Positions 16,272 to 24,589 of a stretch of DNA of 64,000 nucleotides are shown here, one piece after another (within the stretch, counting starts at the first letter, position 1; each line of letters begins with the position of its first letter). Location: the NCBI RefSeq assembly GCF_900240975.1, contig NZ_LT968776.1, forward strand, positions 3,097,092 to 3,161,091, written 5' to 3'. The notes below the pieces were generated by a model, which saw only the letters and a list, made by a program, of their open reading frames with translations, made no database searches and was not told the origin of the DNA. A program made the position numbers and the translations under genes. The stretch is from Mycobacterium sp. 4858 (GTDB lineage Bacteria; Actinomycetota; Actinomycetes; Mycobacteriales; Mycobacteriaceae).

Positions 16272-16465
16272 AAGTCGCCGTCGATGATCAGCGCTGCCGC
16301 GGCCACGGCGTCTGCACGACGCTGTGTCCGGAGGTCTTCAGCCTCACCGACGACGGATACGCGGAGGCGATACCATCCGATGTCCCAACGGAATTCGAGG
16401 CCGCCACGCAAGAAGCCATCGAGTGTTGCCCCGAGCAGGCCATCAGCAAAATCGAATCCAGCTAA
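16268..16465 (+). CDS. 3Fe-4S-type ferredoxin
   Basis: This 65-residue ferredoxin overlaps the P450 stop as ATGA. Cluster ligands are C10 and C16 in CRGHGVC, with His13 at the variable position, and a C-terminal Cys in CCPEQAI. It should pass single electrons from a reductase to the adjacent P450. There is an extra Cys at residue 20 (LCPEVF) where related ferredoxins here have Ala or Asn-Pro, so a 4Fe-4S form is not excluded. Confidence 0.9.
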   Translation: MKVAVDDQRCRGHGVCTTLCPEVFSLTDDGYAEAIPSDVPTEFEAATQEAIECCPEQAISKIESS

Positions 16466-16474
16466 GGAGATTCA

Positions 16475-16759
16475 GTGGCCAAGGGATATGTCATCTTGAC
16501 GGAGGCCATCAAGGATCCGGAGGGCATGAAAGCCTATGCCCGGGCCGCCGGTTCGGCGATGGCCGGCGCCACCATTCTGGCCGTGGACACCGCTCCCACG
16601 GTGATCGAGGGCAGCTGGCACGGCGACCAGACCGTCGTGCTGGAATTCGAATCCGTGGACGCGGCCCGCGCGTGGTACGAGTCCGAGGGCTATCAGAAAG
16701 CGGCGAAACTGCGGCAGGCCGCGGCCGACTGCAACGCCGTCATCGTCGCCGGGTTCTGA
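16475..16759 (+). CDS. DUF1330-family protein
   Basis: This 94-residue ferredoxin-like-fold protein starts at GTG 16475 with AAGGAG upstream. The DUF1330 pattern is seen in KGYVILTEAIKDPEGMKAYARAA near the N terminus and VVLEFESVDAARAWYES in the middle. Members are small dimeric proteins of uncertain role, found beside oxygenases and in degradation operons. It is third in the P450-ferredoxin operon and ends six bases from the convergent ferredoxin gene. Confidence 0.82.
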   Translation: MAKGYVILTEAIKDPEGMKAYARAAGSAMAGATILAVDTAPTVIEGSWHGDQTVVLEFESVDAARAWYESEGYQKAAKLRQAAADCNAVIVAGF

Positions 16760-16765
16760 CCGCCG

Positions 16766-16966
16766 TTACTCGCCCACGATGGAGATGGCCTGCCGGGGGC
16801 ACTGGCGAACGGCCTCGCGCACGTCCGCCTCGTTCTCCGGGGTGACTTCTTCCTGCAGCACGGTCAGCATGTCGTCGTCGCCGAGGAGAAAGATCTCCGG
16901 GTTGATGCCCATGCAGACACCGTTGCTCTCGCAAAGCCCCCAATCGACTTCGATTTTCTTCGTCAC
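16766..16966 (-). CDS. 3Fe-4S-type ferredoxin
   Basis: This 66-residue ferredoxin has cluster ligands C12 and C18 in CESNGVC, with Asn at the variable position, and a Cys in RQCPRQAI near the end. It follows the P450 at 16978 by 11 nt on the minus strand and is most likely its electron donor. The residue at the variable position is known to differ among mycobacterial ferredoxins and may tune redox potential. Confidence 0.9.
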   Translation of the reverse strand: MTKKIEVDWGLCESNGVCMGINPEIFLLGDDDMLTVLQEEVTPENEADVREAVRQCPRQAISIVGE

Positions 16967-16977
16967 GGCAACCCCCT

Positions 16978-18183
16978 TTACTGAAGCACCTTGACGGGCA
17001 CGTTCTTCCAGCCCGCGACGTTCTGCATGGTTACCCGTTTGCAGCCCGCCCAGTCCACCTCGTAGCGCGGCATGAAGTCGAGGAGCCGCTCCAGCGCGAT
17101 CCTGCTTTCCAGGCGTGCCAGCGCGGCGCCGAGGCAGCTGTGAATCCCATACCCGAGCCCGAGGTGCTGGGCCTCGGTCTGGTCACGCTCGATGTCGAAG
17201 GTCTCGGCGTCGGTGAAGGCCTCCGGGTCGCGGTTCGCCGCGGCGCCGCAAAGGAACACCGGCTTGCCGGCGGGAATCACGCCACCACTGACGTGCGCCT
17301 CTTTGAGCGTGTAGCGGACGTTGTACTGCACCGGCCCCTCGTAGCGCAGGAGCTCTTCGACCGCCCCGGGTATTTTGTCGCGGTCGTCCTGCAGCATCTG
17401 CCACTGGTCGGGGTGCCGGGCGAAGATCACCGCCGCGTTGCCCATCAGTTTCGTGACGGTCTCGGCGCCCGCGCCGCCCAAAAGCGTCGCAAAACCGGTG
17501 ATTTCGATGTCATCGAGCTTGCGCAGCTGGCCGTCCTCGCCCGGGATCTCCGCCGCGATCAACCGGCTGATCATGTCGTCCTGTGGCTCCTGGCGCCGCT
17601 CCTGCACCAGGCCGAAGTAGTACATCGCCGCATCGATGTTGGCCTGCATGCCGGCTTCGTTGATCTCGATCTGGCCCGGTTCGCGAGACAGGCTGGTGTC
17701 GATCCAGTGCCGCACCTGCTGGCGGTATTCCTCCGGCACCCCCGCCATCCGGGTGATCACTTCCACCGGGAACGGCCCGGAGAAGTCCTGCACGACATCG
17801 AAGTTCTCGGGGTCGGCGGCGCCCAGGTACTTGTCGATCACCTCGATGATCGTCTCGCGCTGCGATTGAATGGCCCGGGGGGTGAACGCCTTGTTGAGCA
17901 GGCTGCGCATGTGGCGGTGTTCCGGCGGGTCCATGAAGATGATCGACTTCTGCTCGGGGGCTACACCCCGGCGCACCATCGCCAGGTCGCAACCGCGCGC
18001 CGAGGAATACGTCTCGAAGTCCTTGAATGCCGCCGCGACGTCCTCGTGACGGGTCAGCGCGTAGAAATCCTCTTTTTCGTCGTAGTACAGCGGCGCTTCC
18101 TCGCGCATCCGTCGATAAATGTCGAACGGGTTGTTGAAGTAGTCCTCGGAGTACGGATCGAAGACGAGCTTCGGTTTTGTCAC
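16978..18183 (-). CDS. Cytochrome P450
   Basis: This 401-residue P450 has the I helix around LLGGAGAETVTKLMGN, the ExxR motif in VEELLRYEGP, and the haem motif LGYGIHSCLGAALA with the ligand Cys at residue 350. I set the start at GTG 18183 because GAGGAGG lies eight bases upstream. Its sequence differs clearly from the pair at 15000 and 56186, so it probably has another substrate. It forms a two-gene unit with the ferredoxin at 16766. An inverted repeat lies 34 nt upstream. Confidence 0.92.
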   Translation of the reverse strand: MTKPKLVFDPYSEDYFNNPFDIYRRMREEAPLYYDEKEDFYALTRHEDVAAAFKDFETYSSARGCDLAMVRRGVAPEQKSIIFMDPPEHRHMRSLLNKAFTPRAIQSQRETIIEVIDKYLGAADPENFDVVQDFSGPFPVEVITRMAGVPEEYRQQVRHWIDTSLSREPGQIEINEAGMQANIDAAMYYFGLVQERRQEPQDDMISRLIAAEIPGEDGQLRKLDDIEITGFATLLGGAGAETVTKLMGNAAVIFARHPDQWQMLQDDRDKIPGAVEELLRYEGPVQYNVRYTLKEAHVSGGVIPAGKPVFLCGAAANRDPEAFTDAETFDIERDQTEAQHLGLGYGIHSCLGAALARLESRIALERLLDFMPRYEVDWAGCKRVTMQNVAGWKNVPVKVLQ

Positions 18184-18216
18184 TGAATCCTCCTCAGCGG
18201 CGAGGGCGGGCTGCAA

Positions 18217-18246
18217 CCGTTACAGCCGAGTCGTTGACTGTAACGG
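18217..18246. promoter_or_regulatory. Inverted repeat CCGTTACAG / CTGTAACGG
   Basis: Nine-base arms match perfectly around a twelve-base spacer, 34 nt upstream of the P450 start at 18183. The right arm runs into a direct repeat of GTAACG. It is a likely operator for a regulator not identified in this window. Confidence 0.5.
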
Positions 18247-18295
18247 TAACGGTAATACTTTCGTGACGAACCGGAAAGACCGAAACGCCAAGTTC

Positions 18296-19096
18296 TCAAG
18301 CCCTCTTCGCGACGTCGATGGACTCGAAGACGTCGTCGAGCGCGCCCAGGTCAGCGCCGAGTTCCGCGCTGGTGCTGCGCACGACGGCCATGTCCTTGTG
18401 CACGAATTCTCCGGCGGCCTCGATGAACGACGCGACCGAACCCGCCGCCGCCACCAACTCCAGGACGCGGCTGGTCGAGCTGCCGTGCGTCAGCGCGGTC
18501 AGCAGCGTCGGCTCCGGCACCCCGAGCCGTTCACCCCATCGCACGGCCTGTGCCAGCAGCCCGATGTGCCCCGCGAACAAGGCGTTGTTCACCAATTTCA
18601 CGACTTGTCCACACCCGCGGGCGCCGACGTGCAACACCGGGTCGCCGTAGCACTGCAGCACCGGCCACACACGCGCCACCGCGTCGTCGGCGCCGCCCAC
18701 GAACAGCGTGAGCCGGCCGGTCGCGGCGTCGTGCGGGCCACCGCTGACCGCGGCGTCGATGACGTCGACCCCATCGGCGCGCGCGGCGAGGTCGTCGATG
18801 GTCGTCGGGCTGGCGGTGGTGTGCACCACCAGCGCCGAACCGGGCGGCATGGCGGACAGCAATCCGCCGCCCAGACACACCTCCCGCACCTGTTGGTCGG
18901 AGAACACGCAGAGCACCACGACGTCGGCCCGCGCACCCGCCTCGGCGGCGTCGTGGACCGCACGGGCGCCGAGCCGCTCGAGATCGCCCCGCTTTTCCGG
19001 CGTTCGGCCCAGCGCCCTGACGTCATGGCCGGCCTCGACCAGACGGGCCACCATGGGCCGGCCCATCCGCCCGGCACCAATGAACCCGACCCTCAC
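18296..19096 (-). CDS. 3-hydroxyisobutyrate dehydrogenase-like oxidoreductase
   Basis: This 266-residue beta-hydroxyacid dehydrogenase starts with the Rossmann motif GFIGAGRMGRPM, which binds NAD(P). DAAVSGGPHDAATG near residues 122-135 is the substrate-binding glycine-rich region, and CGQVVKLVNN contains the catalytic Lys. The enzyme would oxidise a 3-hydroxy acid or reduce the semialdehyde. It lies directly downstream of a paralogue (19104-19919) in the operon headed by the DUF35/Ltp2-like fusion. The pair may act on two stereoisomers or form a hetero-oligomer. Confidence 0.87.
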   Translation of the reverse strand: MRVGFIGAGRMGRPMVARLVEAGHDVRALGRTPEKRGDLERLGARAVHDAAEAGARADVVVLCVFSDQQVREVCLGGGLLSAMPPGSALVVHTTASPTTIDDLAARADGVDVIDAAVSGGPHDAATGRLTLFVGGADDAVARVWPVLQCYGDPVLHVGARGCGQVVKLVNNALFAGHIGLLAQAVRWGERLGVPEPTLLTALTHGSSTSRVLELVAAAGSVASFIEAAGEFVHKDMAVVRSTSAELGADLGALDDVFESIDVAKRA

Positions 19097-19103
19097 GGGG
19101 ACC

Positions 19104-19919
19104 TCATCGGGAATTGCCCATCATGGCCAGCGCGGCGTCGGCCGCCTCCAGCACGGCGCCCCCGCTCGCCCCGGCCCGTTCGGCCAGGTCGACCACCAGG
19201 CGAACATCTTTTTGCAGCAGCGTCCCGGCCACACCGGCGAGCCGGTCCAACCCGCCGATCCCGCCAAGGGCGTTGAGGGCGAAGCTGTTCCCGCTGCTGC
19301 GAGAGACAACTTCGGTGAGGCGGTCCGGGTCGACGCCGAGGGCGCCGGCCAGCGACAGCGCGGTGGCCGCCGTGGCCAGGTGGGCGGTGAACAGCAGGTT
19401 GTTGAGCAACTTGGTGGTTTGACCGGAACCCAGCTCCCCGAGGTGGACGACAGGATCGGCGTAGGTGGCGAAGACCGGGCGGCACCGCTCGACGACGTCG
19501 GCGTCACCACCGACCATCACCAGCAGCCGCCCTTCGGATGCCGCAGGTCCGCCCCCGCTCACCGGCGCGTCGATAACCGAGATGCCGTTGGCCGCGGCCT
19601 TGTTCGCCAGTTCCCGGCAGGTGGTGGGATGCACGGTGCTGTGCACCGCGATCACACCGCCCGGCTTCATGGCCGCCAACAGCCCGCGCTCACCGGCCGC
19701 GATCTCGTCGATGTCGGTGTCGCCCACGACGCAAAGGCAGACCAGATCGCTGGCCGCCGCGAGCTCGGCCGGTGACTCGGCGATCTTCACCGCCGTGTCG
19801 GCGAACGGCTCGAGGGTCGCGGGCCTGCGCGCCCACAGCGTCGTCTCGTAGCCGCGCTCGACGATCCGGCGGGCCATGGGCCCGCCCTGACTGCCCAGAC
19901 CGATGAATCCGACCCTCAT
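19104..19919 (-). CDS. 3-hydroxyisobutyrate dehydrogenase-like oxidoreductase
   Basis: This 271-residue paralogue of the neighbouring protein has GFIGLGSQGGPM at the N terminus for NAD(P), DAPVSGGGPAASEG in the substrate site, and GSGQTTKLLNN with the catalytic Lys. Its start overlaps the stop of the alpha/beta hydrolase as ATGA, and its own stop is seven bases before the next gene. All three are therefore co-translated. The substrate is unknown. Confidence 0.88.
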   Translation of the reverse strand: MRVGFIGLGSQGGPMARRIVERGYETTLWARRPATLEPFADTAVKIAESPAELAAASDLVCLCVVGDTDIDEIAAGERGLLAAMKPGGVIAVHSTVHPTTCRELANKAAANGISVIDAPVSGGGPAASEGRLLVMVGGDADVVERCRPVFATYADPVVHLGELGSGQTTKLLNNLLFTAHLATAATALSLAGALGVDPDRLTEVVSRSSGNSFALNALGGIGGLDRLAGVAGTLLQKDVRLVVDLAERAGASGGAVLEAADAALAMMGNSR

Positions 19920-20815
19920 CCGGCCTCCAGGTCATCTTCTGCGCCAACGGAATTCGCGCGGGCGGCCACGCAGTCGTCGGCGAACGCGAAAACTTCTGCG
20001 TGGTAGGCCGCCGCGGTGTGACCCAGGCTCATGTTGTGCCCCGCGTCGGGCTGACGGTGCACGCGGAACCGCGGCGCGCCGGAGAACAGGCCCTCGATCT
20101 CCGACACTGCGGAAGGGACGTTCTGCCAGACCTTTTCGTGTTCGGCGATGCTGAATTGCACCGGGACACGCACGGCCGGGGCGAGCGCCGAGAAGTCCTG
20201 ACGGGCCCAGTTCGACACCATCTGGTCCTCGTAGGACGGCGCCGTCGGAGAGACCGTAACACCGCTGAGGACCTCGGGCGGATACAGGTGTTCCGGGTGC
20301 CAGAGCAGCTCTCGCAGGCCGGCCGGGCGGCGTTCGCGCGTCGCGGTTTTCAGGATCTCTCGGGCCGCCGGGTGGTAGCGCCGGCCCGTACCGGCCAGTT
20401 CGATGCCCAGCAGATCGGCGCCGCGTTCGTCGGCGCCCATCCGCATCACCAATTCACATCCCCCGGAATGGCCCATCAGGAACAGACCCGCGCCGCGTGG
20501 CCGGTCGCCGAGGATGCGATCCACCGCGCCGTAGGCGAGGTTGACCCGCTGCTCGGGCAACGTCATCGCCTCCGGGTAGGGGGCTGAGCTGCCGTAGCCC
20601 GGCCGGTCGAGGGCCACCACGGTGAATCCGGCCGCCGCGCCGCTCCGCAGCAGCGACAACGACGGATGGCCCGGGCAATCGAAATAGACCGCGGTGGTAC
20701 CTCCGCCGTGGATCGCGACGATCACGGCCTTGGGTTCGGCGGATTCGGCGATCAGCGCCGACATCGGCACGCCGTCGACGATCACCAGCCGGGGCCGGGG
20801 CGCCGGGCCGCTCAT
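19916..20815 (-). CDS. Alpha/beta hydrolase
   Basis: This hydrolase of 299 residues starts at ATG 20815, overlapping the stop of the upstream fusion gene. It has the oxyanion region AIHGGGTT, a nucleophile elbow LMGHSGGCEL with the Ser, and a C-terminal catalytic His in PDAGHNMSLGH. It could hydrolyse an ester, lactone, thioester or a carbon-carbon bond. Its operon (fusion protein, hydrolase, two hydroxyacid dehydrogenases) suggests processing of a side-chain or ring-cleavage product. Confidence 0.85.
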   Translation of the reverse strand: MSGPAPRPRLVIVDGVPMSALIAESAEPKAVIVAIHGGGTTAVYFDCPGHPSLSLLRSGAAAGFTVVALDRPGYGSSAPYPEAMTLPEQRVNLAYGAVDRILGDRPRGAGLFLMGHSGGCELVMRMGADERGADLLGIELAGTGRRYHPAAREILKTATRERRPAGLRELLWHPEHLYPPEVLSGVTVSPTAPSYEDQMVSNWARQDFSALAPAVRVPVQFSIAEHEKVWQNVPSAVSEIEGLFSGAPRFRVHRQPDAGHNMSLGHTAAAYHAEVFAFADDCVAARANSVGAEDDLEAG

Positions 20816-22467
20816 GTGTCCACCCGCAGCAACAAAACGCCGCTGGGGGTGAGACCGCCGCTGCTGACGACGCCGACGCGGGCGTCGGCGACCTGGCGAT
20901 CGCCGGCCTCGCCGCGCAGCTGGGTGATGGCCTCGTGGACCAGGCCCATGCCGTGGGTGCGGCCGTGCGAGAGCTGGCCGCCGTGGGTGTTGAGCGGAAG
21001 CTGGCCGTTGCGGGCGATGTTCTTGCCGCCGTCGAGGAACTCTTTGGCCTCGCCGATGCCGCAGAAGCCCAGCGCCTCGATCCACGACAGGCAGTTCATC
21101 GTGAAACCGTCGTAGAGTTCGGCGACGTCAACATCGTTGGGGCGCAACGTGGTACGTGTCCACACGTGTGCGGCCTGACCCAGCACCTGCGGCTCGTGGG
21201 TGAGGGTGCTTTGGTCCCAGTCGATTCGTTCGATGATCTGGGTGCCCACCGCCTCGACCAGGACGGGCGGCTTGGCGAGGTCGCGCGCGGCGTCGACGGC
21301 GGAGACGATGACGGCGATCGCGCCGTCGCAGGGTACGTCGCAGTCGTAGAGGCCGAACGGCGTGGTGACCGGCCGCGCGTTCAGGTAGTCGTCCATCGTC
21401 ATCGGGGTTCGATAGATCGCGGTGGGGTTGAGCTCGGCATTGGCACGTTGGTTCAACGCGATCCAGCCCAACGTCTCCTTGGTGGTGCCGTAGCGGTGAA
21501 AGTGCCGTTGCGCGTTCATCGCCAAGGTGTGCGCCGCGGATGTGGCCCCAAATGGCATCTGCCAGCCCGACATCCGGCCCATCGACGGGCTGATCTTGCC
21601 CTGTTTCATCAGCTCGCTGTTGGTGGCTTCCCAGAGCGTGCGAAAGCAGAGCACGTGGCGGGCCAGGCCGCAGGCGACCGCCTGCATGGCGGCGATCAGC
21701 GATCCGCCGGGTCCGAAGGTCTCCATGGCGCCGTTGTGCCACGTCGGCCGGATGCCGAGCGCCCCTTCCAGCGCGGTCACGCCGCCTTCCCCGAAGCCGC
21801 CGACGTTGATGGCACCGGGATAGGTGGACAGGCCGTCGATGTCGGCGAACGTCAGCCCCGCGTCGGCGATGGCCGCCTCGCACGCCTGCACGGTCAGGGC
21901 CAACGGCGGCTGCATCAGCCGGCGCCCGATGGGTGACATGCCGATTCCGGTCAGGGCGACCTTGTCCTCGAACTTCTCGGTGGTCAGCATCGGGCGCACG
22001 TGGTCGCCGAACCGCTCCGGCGCTATCTCGTCGGTCGGCAAGGGGCCGGCTTCGGCATCCGGCACCGGCCGGAACAGCGGAAACCACACGCCCTCGACGT
22101 GCTCGAAGACGACCTCGACCTGGTCGCCCAGTTCGAGCCGATCGGGCTCGCAGTCGATGATGTTGGTGGTCAACCGAATTCGCGGATCTTCGGCGATCGC
22201 CACCTGAGCGATGACGTAGGGCGCCGGCATTCCAGGCAGGCTGAAGCGGTGGTTCACGGTGAAGCCGGCGAGCGTCGCCTTCCCGGAGACGGGCCGCACG
22301 CCCATGTCGCGCGATCGGCAGTACCGGCACACCGGAGCCGGCGGATGGATCAGTGATTCGCAGCTATTGCATTGCTGGAGCCGCAGCGAGCGGTCGGCGC
22401 CCGAGGTCCAGAAGAATTCGTTGTCCTGAGTGATCAGGGGCAACGGTCGTCCCGGCGCTGCTGACAC
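20812..22467 (-). CDS. Fusion of DUF35 OB-fold protein and Ltp2-like thiolase-fold protein
   Basis: This 551-residue protein joins two modules. Residues 1 to about 140 are a DUF35 domain: a zinc ribbon with C33-x2-C36 and C47-x2-C50, then an OB fold (PAPYVIAQVAIAEDPRIRLTTNI). From about residue 165 (VALTGIGMSPIGRRL) it is a lipid-transfer/thiolase-like domain ending in STHGxx-type segments such as NTHGGQLSHGRTHG. In M. tuberculosis the separate proteins ChsH2 (DUF35 part) and Ltp2 form a retro-aldolase that shortens the cholesterol side chain. Here the equivalent partners are one chain. The thiolase Cys appears to be absent, which fits an aldolase rather than a thiolase. GTG start with GGGAGGTGAC upstream. 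Confidence 0.85.
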   Translation of the reverse strand: MSAAPGRPLPLITQDNEFFWTSGADRSLRLQQCNSCESLIHPPAPVCRYCRSRDMGVRPVSGKATLAGFTVNHRFSLPGMPAPYVIAQVAIAEDPRIRLTTNIIDCEPDRLELGDQVEVVFEHVEGVWFPLFRPVPDAEAGPLPTDEIAPERFGDHVRPMLTTEKFEDKVALTGIGMSPIGRRLMQPPLALTVQACEAAIADAGLTFADIDGLSTYPGAINVGGFGEGGVTALEGALGIRPTWHNGAMETFGPGGSLIAAMQAVACGLARHVLCFRTLWEATNSELMKQGKISPSMGRMSGWQMPFGATSAAHTLAMNAQRHFHRYGTTKETLGWIALNQRANAELNPTAIYRTPMTMDDYLNARPVTTPFGLYDCDVPCDGAIAVIVSAVDAARDLAKPPVLVEAVGTQIIERIDWDQSTLTHEPQVLGQAAHVWTRTTLRPNDVDVAELYDGFTMNCLSWIEALGFCGIGEAKEFLDGGKNIARNGQLPLNTHGGQLSHGRTHGMGLVHEAITQLRGEAGDRQVADARVGVVSSGGLTPSGVLLLRVDT

Positions 22468-22519
22468 GTCACCTCCCGAGCCGAACCGGCCCTGAGTGGT
22501 AGGGCCGTTATACGAATCG

Positions 22520-22534
22520 GAGAATTACGTTATC
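22520..22534. promoter_or_regulatory. Weak GAGAAT palindrome upstream of DUF35 fusion operon
   Basis: GAGAATTACGTTATC differs from the recurring palindrome at two positions and lies 52 nt upstream of the GTG at 22467. It is listed because the position fits; the match alone is weak. Confidence 0.3.
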
Positions 22535-22568
22535 ACCAGCAGGCCGGCGCGATCGAGACCCGTCCGCC

Positions 22569-22886
22569 TCACAGCGGCACCCAGACCCCGCCCACATAAA
22601 TCCCCCACTGGTGGAAGCCGACACTCCACATCGGGGGCTCCGATGTCCACCACGGCTGTGGGGGAGGCGGCGGCACATCCTGCCCGGCGAATGACGGCGC
22701 GTATGGCGGTGGGGGCGTGTACCACGCCGGCGACGCCGGCGGTGGCTTGCACTCGCGGGTCGCCGGGTTCCACGACATGTTGGAGCCGCATTCCGCCGAG
22801 CTGACTCCCGGCGTCGCGACCGCGGCCGCCATTGACGCGAACGCCACCGCGATAAGGGCGGCCAGACGACGACCAAACCACCTCAT
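22569..22886 (-). CDS. Small secreted proline-rich protein
   Basis: This 105-residue protein has a clear Sec signal peptide (MRWFGRRLAALIAVAFAS onward), probably cleaved after GVSSA near residue 31. The mature part has two Cys (ECG and RECKPPP), a proline-rich middle, and an aromatic C terminus. Such small secreted proteins are common in mycobacteria and mostly uncharacterised. It stands alone, 80 nt from the ferredoxin gene upstream on the same strand. Confidence 0.75.
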   Translation of the reverse strand: MRWFGRRLAALIAVAFASMAAAVATPGVSSAECGSNMSWNPATRECKPPPASPAWYTPPPPYAPSFAGQDVPPPPPQPWWTSEPPMWSVGFHQWGIYVGGVWVPL

Positions 22887-22966
22887 GCCAGGCCTTCCAA
22901 ACGGACCATCCCGACTTTGAATTACTTCAGCTTATGCTTCCGAGCCGGCCATAACCAGGCGCCCGG

Positions 22967-23275
22967 TCAACGGGTGAAACCCCATTCGGCTTCGTTCGCC
23001 TCGGTCTTGAGGTGCGCCGCCGGATCCTCGTCGGTGATCAGAGGTGGCGTCACGTCATCGGGTCGGCGCTCGTCGAGTTCCATAATCGCGTGCACCGGGC
23101 AATCCATCAGCGCACGCAGCACCGCGTCGCGGTCGGACTCGGGGACGGTGCCGTCGCCGATCAAGCAGGCGTATCCCCAGTCGTCGAGCGAAAAGTATTT
23201 AGGTGCGTGCTTGGCGCAGATGCCGAAGCCGTCACAGAGGGTGCGATCGAGATGAATCTTCATGCCCTCGCTCAT
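22967..23275 (-). CDS. 3Fe-4S-type ferredoxin with extended tail
   Basis: This ferredoxin has 102 residues, longer than the others here because of an acidic tail of about 40 residues. Ligands are C14 and C20 in CDGFGIC and a Cys in MDCPVHAI. Phe occupies the variable position that is His or Asn in the other three ferredoxins of the window. The ATG overlaps the stop of the NuoF-like flavoprotein gene as ATGA, so the two are almost certainly electron-transfer partners. The receiving P450 or oxygenase is not encoded next to it. Confidence 0.88.
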   Translation of the reverse strand: MSEGMKIHLDRTLCDGFGICAKHAPKYFSLDDWGYACLIGDGTVPESDRDAVLRALMDCPVHAIMELDERRPDDVTPPLITDEDPAAHLKTEANEAEWGFTR

Positions 23276-24552
23276 GCGTACACCACCGCCTCCACCTCGT
23301 AAGGGCGATCGACGCGAAACACGTTGGCACTGCACGATTCACAGGCGTTGTCGAGATGTCGCGCCACGGCCTGCGGGAACTGGTCGAGCATGGTTCCCGC
23401 GACGTTGGTGGCGGCGTCCAGCGTGGCGCAGGCCCCGCGGCCGCGCAGCGTCACCGACCAGCGGCGCAGCCGGTCCAGATCCTCCGACGTGGCGGCACCA
23501 TCGCGGAGCGCCCCGGCGACGGCGGCCATCGCGGCGGTGCCGTTGAAGCACGAACCGCATTGGCCGGCGTTTTCGCGATCGAAGTAGGCCAGCACCGAGG
23601 CGGCGACCGCCACCGGGCAGTCGTCGGCGATCAGCGCGATGGCGCCGCAGCCCAGCCCGCTGCCGAGCCCACGGAATGTCTCGTGATCCAACGTCGCTTC
23701 CAGCACGCTGCGGTTGAGCAGGCCGGCGAAATAGCCGCCCAGCAGCGCGCCTTGCACACGCTCGGGCGAAACATCGTGCAGCGCAAGCAGCTCGCGGAAC
23801 GGAAGGCCGTGCGGGACCTCGTAGAGGCCCGGTGGCCGGCCGCCGCCGGTCAACGTCACCAGGAAGGTGCCGGGCGAGGATGACGTGCCCAGCGAGCGGA
23901 ACTCCGCCGAACCGTGCCGCTGCAGGTAGGGCAGGTTGGCCAGCGTCTCCACATTGCTCACCAGGGTGGGCCGCCCGCCGACGCCCTTCTGGAAGGGCCG
24001 AGGCGGCTTGTCCGTTGGCTTGACCGGTCCGCCGTTGATCGCGCGGGTGACCGCGGTCTCTTCGCCGGCGATGTATCCCGGGGCGACGTTGATCAGCTCG
24101 ATCGCGACGTCTCCGAACGCGTGCTCGGCGAGCGCGGCTTCCACACTGCTGGCCGATTCCGCGTCGGACAAATAGACGTAGGCACGGTCGGCGGCCACCA
24201 TCGCCGCGGCCAGCCGCAACCCGTCGAGGATCAGGTGCGGGCGGTGCCGCAGCAGCCATCGATCCTTGATCGAGGCTGGTTCCCCCTCCTCGCCGTTGGC
24301 GACAACCACCGAACCACCGGCGGAGCGCCCATTGTCGCGCACGGCGCGCAGCTTGACTGCCATCGGAAAGGCGGCGCCGCCCCGGCCTTGCAGTCCGCTG
24401 CCCTCGACCTCACCGAGCAGTTCGTCGGCGTCGGCGAGCGGACGGTAGCCGCCGAGATCGAGATAAGTCGGGTAGGTTTCCCTCCCCTGGCCGGGTTGGT
24501 CGCCCAGCAGCCGTGCCGTGCAGGCAGGCCAGGCGGTAACGGTGACATCCAT
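23272..24552 (-). CDS. NuoF-like NADH dehydrogenase flavoprotein
   Basis: This 426-residue protein resembles the 51 kDa (NuoF) subunit of complex I: LQGRGGAAFPMAVKLRA near residues 54-70 for FMN, GEEGEPASIKDRWLL for NADH, and AGQCGSCFNGTAAM plus RGACATLDA near the C terminus for an iron-sulfur cluster. No other complex I genes are present. Fused in translation to a ferredoxin gene, it is best read as a stand-alone NADH:ferredoxin oxidoreductase feeding P450s or the Rieske oxygenase. An alternative is a subunit of an NAD-dependent dehydrogenase complex. Confidence 0.82.
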   Translation of the reverse strand: MDVTVTAWPACTARLLGDQPGQGRETYPTYLDLGGYRPLADADELLGEVEGSGLQGRGGAAFPMAVKLRAVRDNGRSAGGSVVVANGEEGEPASIKDRWLLRHRPHLILDGLRLAAAMVAADRAYVYLSDAESASSVEAALAEHAFGDVAIELINVAPGYIAGEETAVTRAINGGPVKPTDKPPRPFQKGVGGRPTLVSNVETLANLPYLQRHGSAEFRSLGTSSSPGTFLVTLTGGGRPPGLYEVPHGLPFRELLALHDVSPERVQGALLGGYFAGLLNRSVLEATLDHETFRGLGSGLGCGAIALIADDCPVAVAASVLAYFDRENAGQCGSCFNGTAAMAAVAGALRDGAATSEDLDRLRRWSVTLRGRGACATLDAATNVAGTMLDQFPQAVARHLDNACESCSANVFRVDRPYEVEAVVYA

Positions 24553-24589
24553 CGGCTAGCTCTCCATCGTCGCGATTAGTCTGGCGCAC

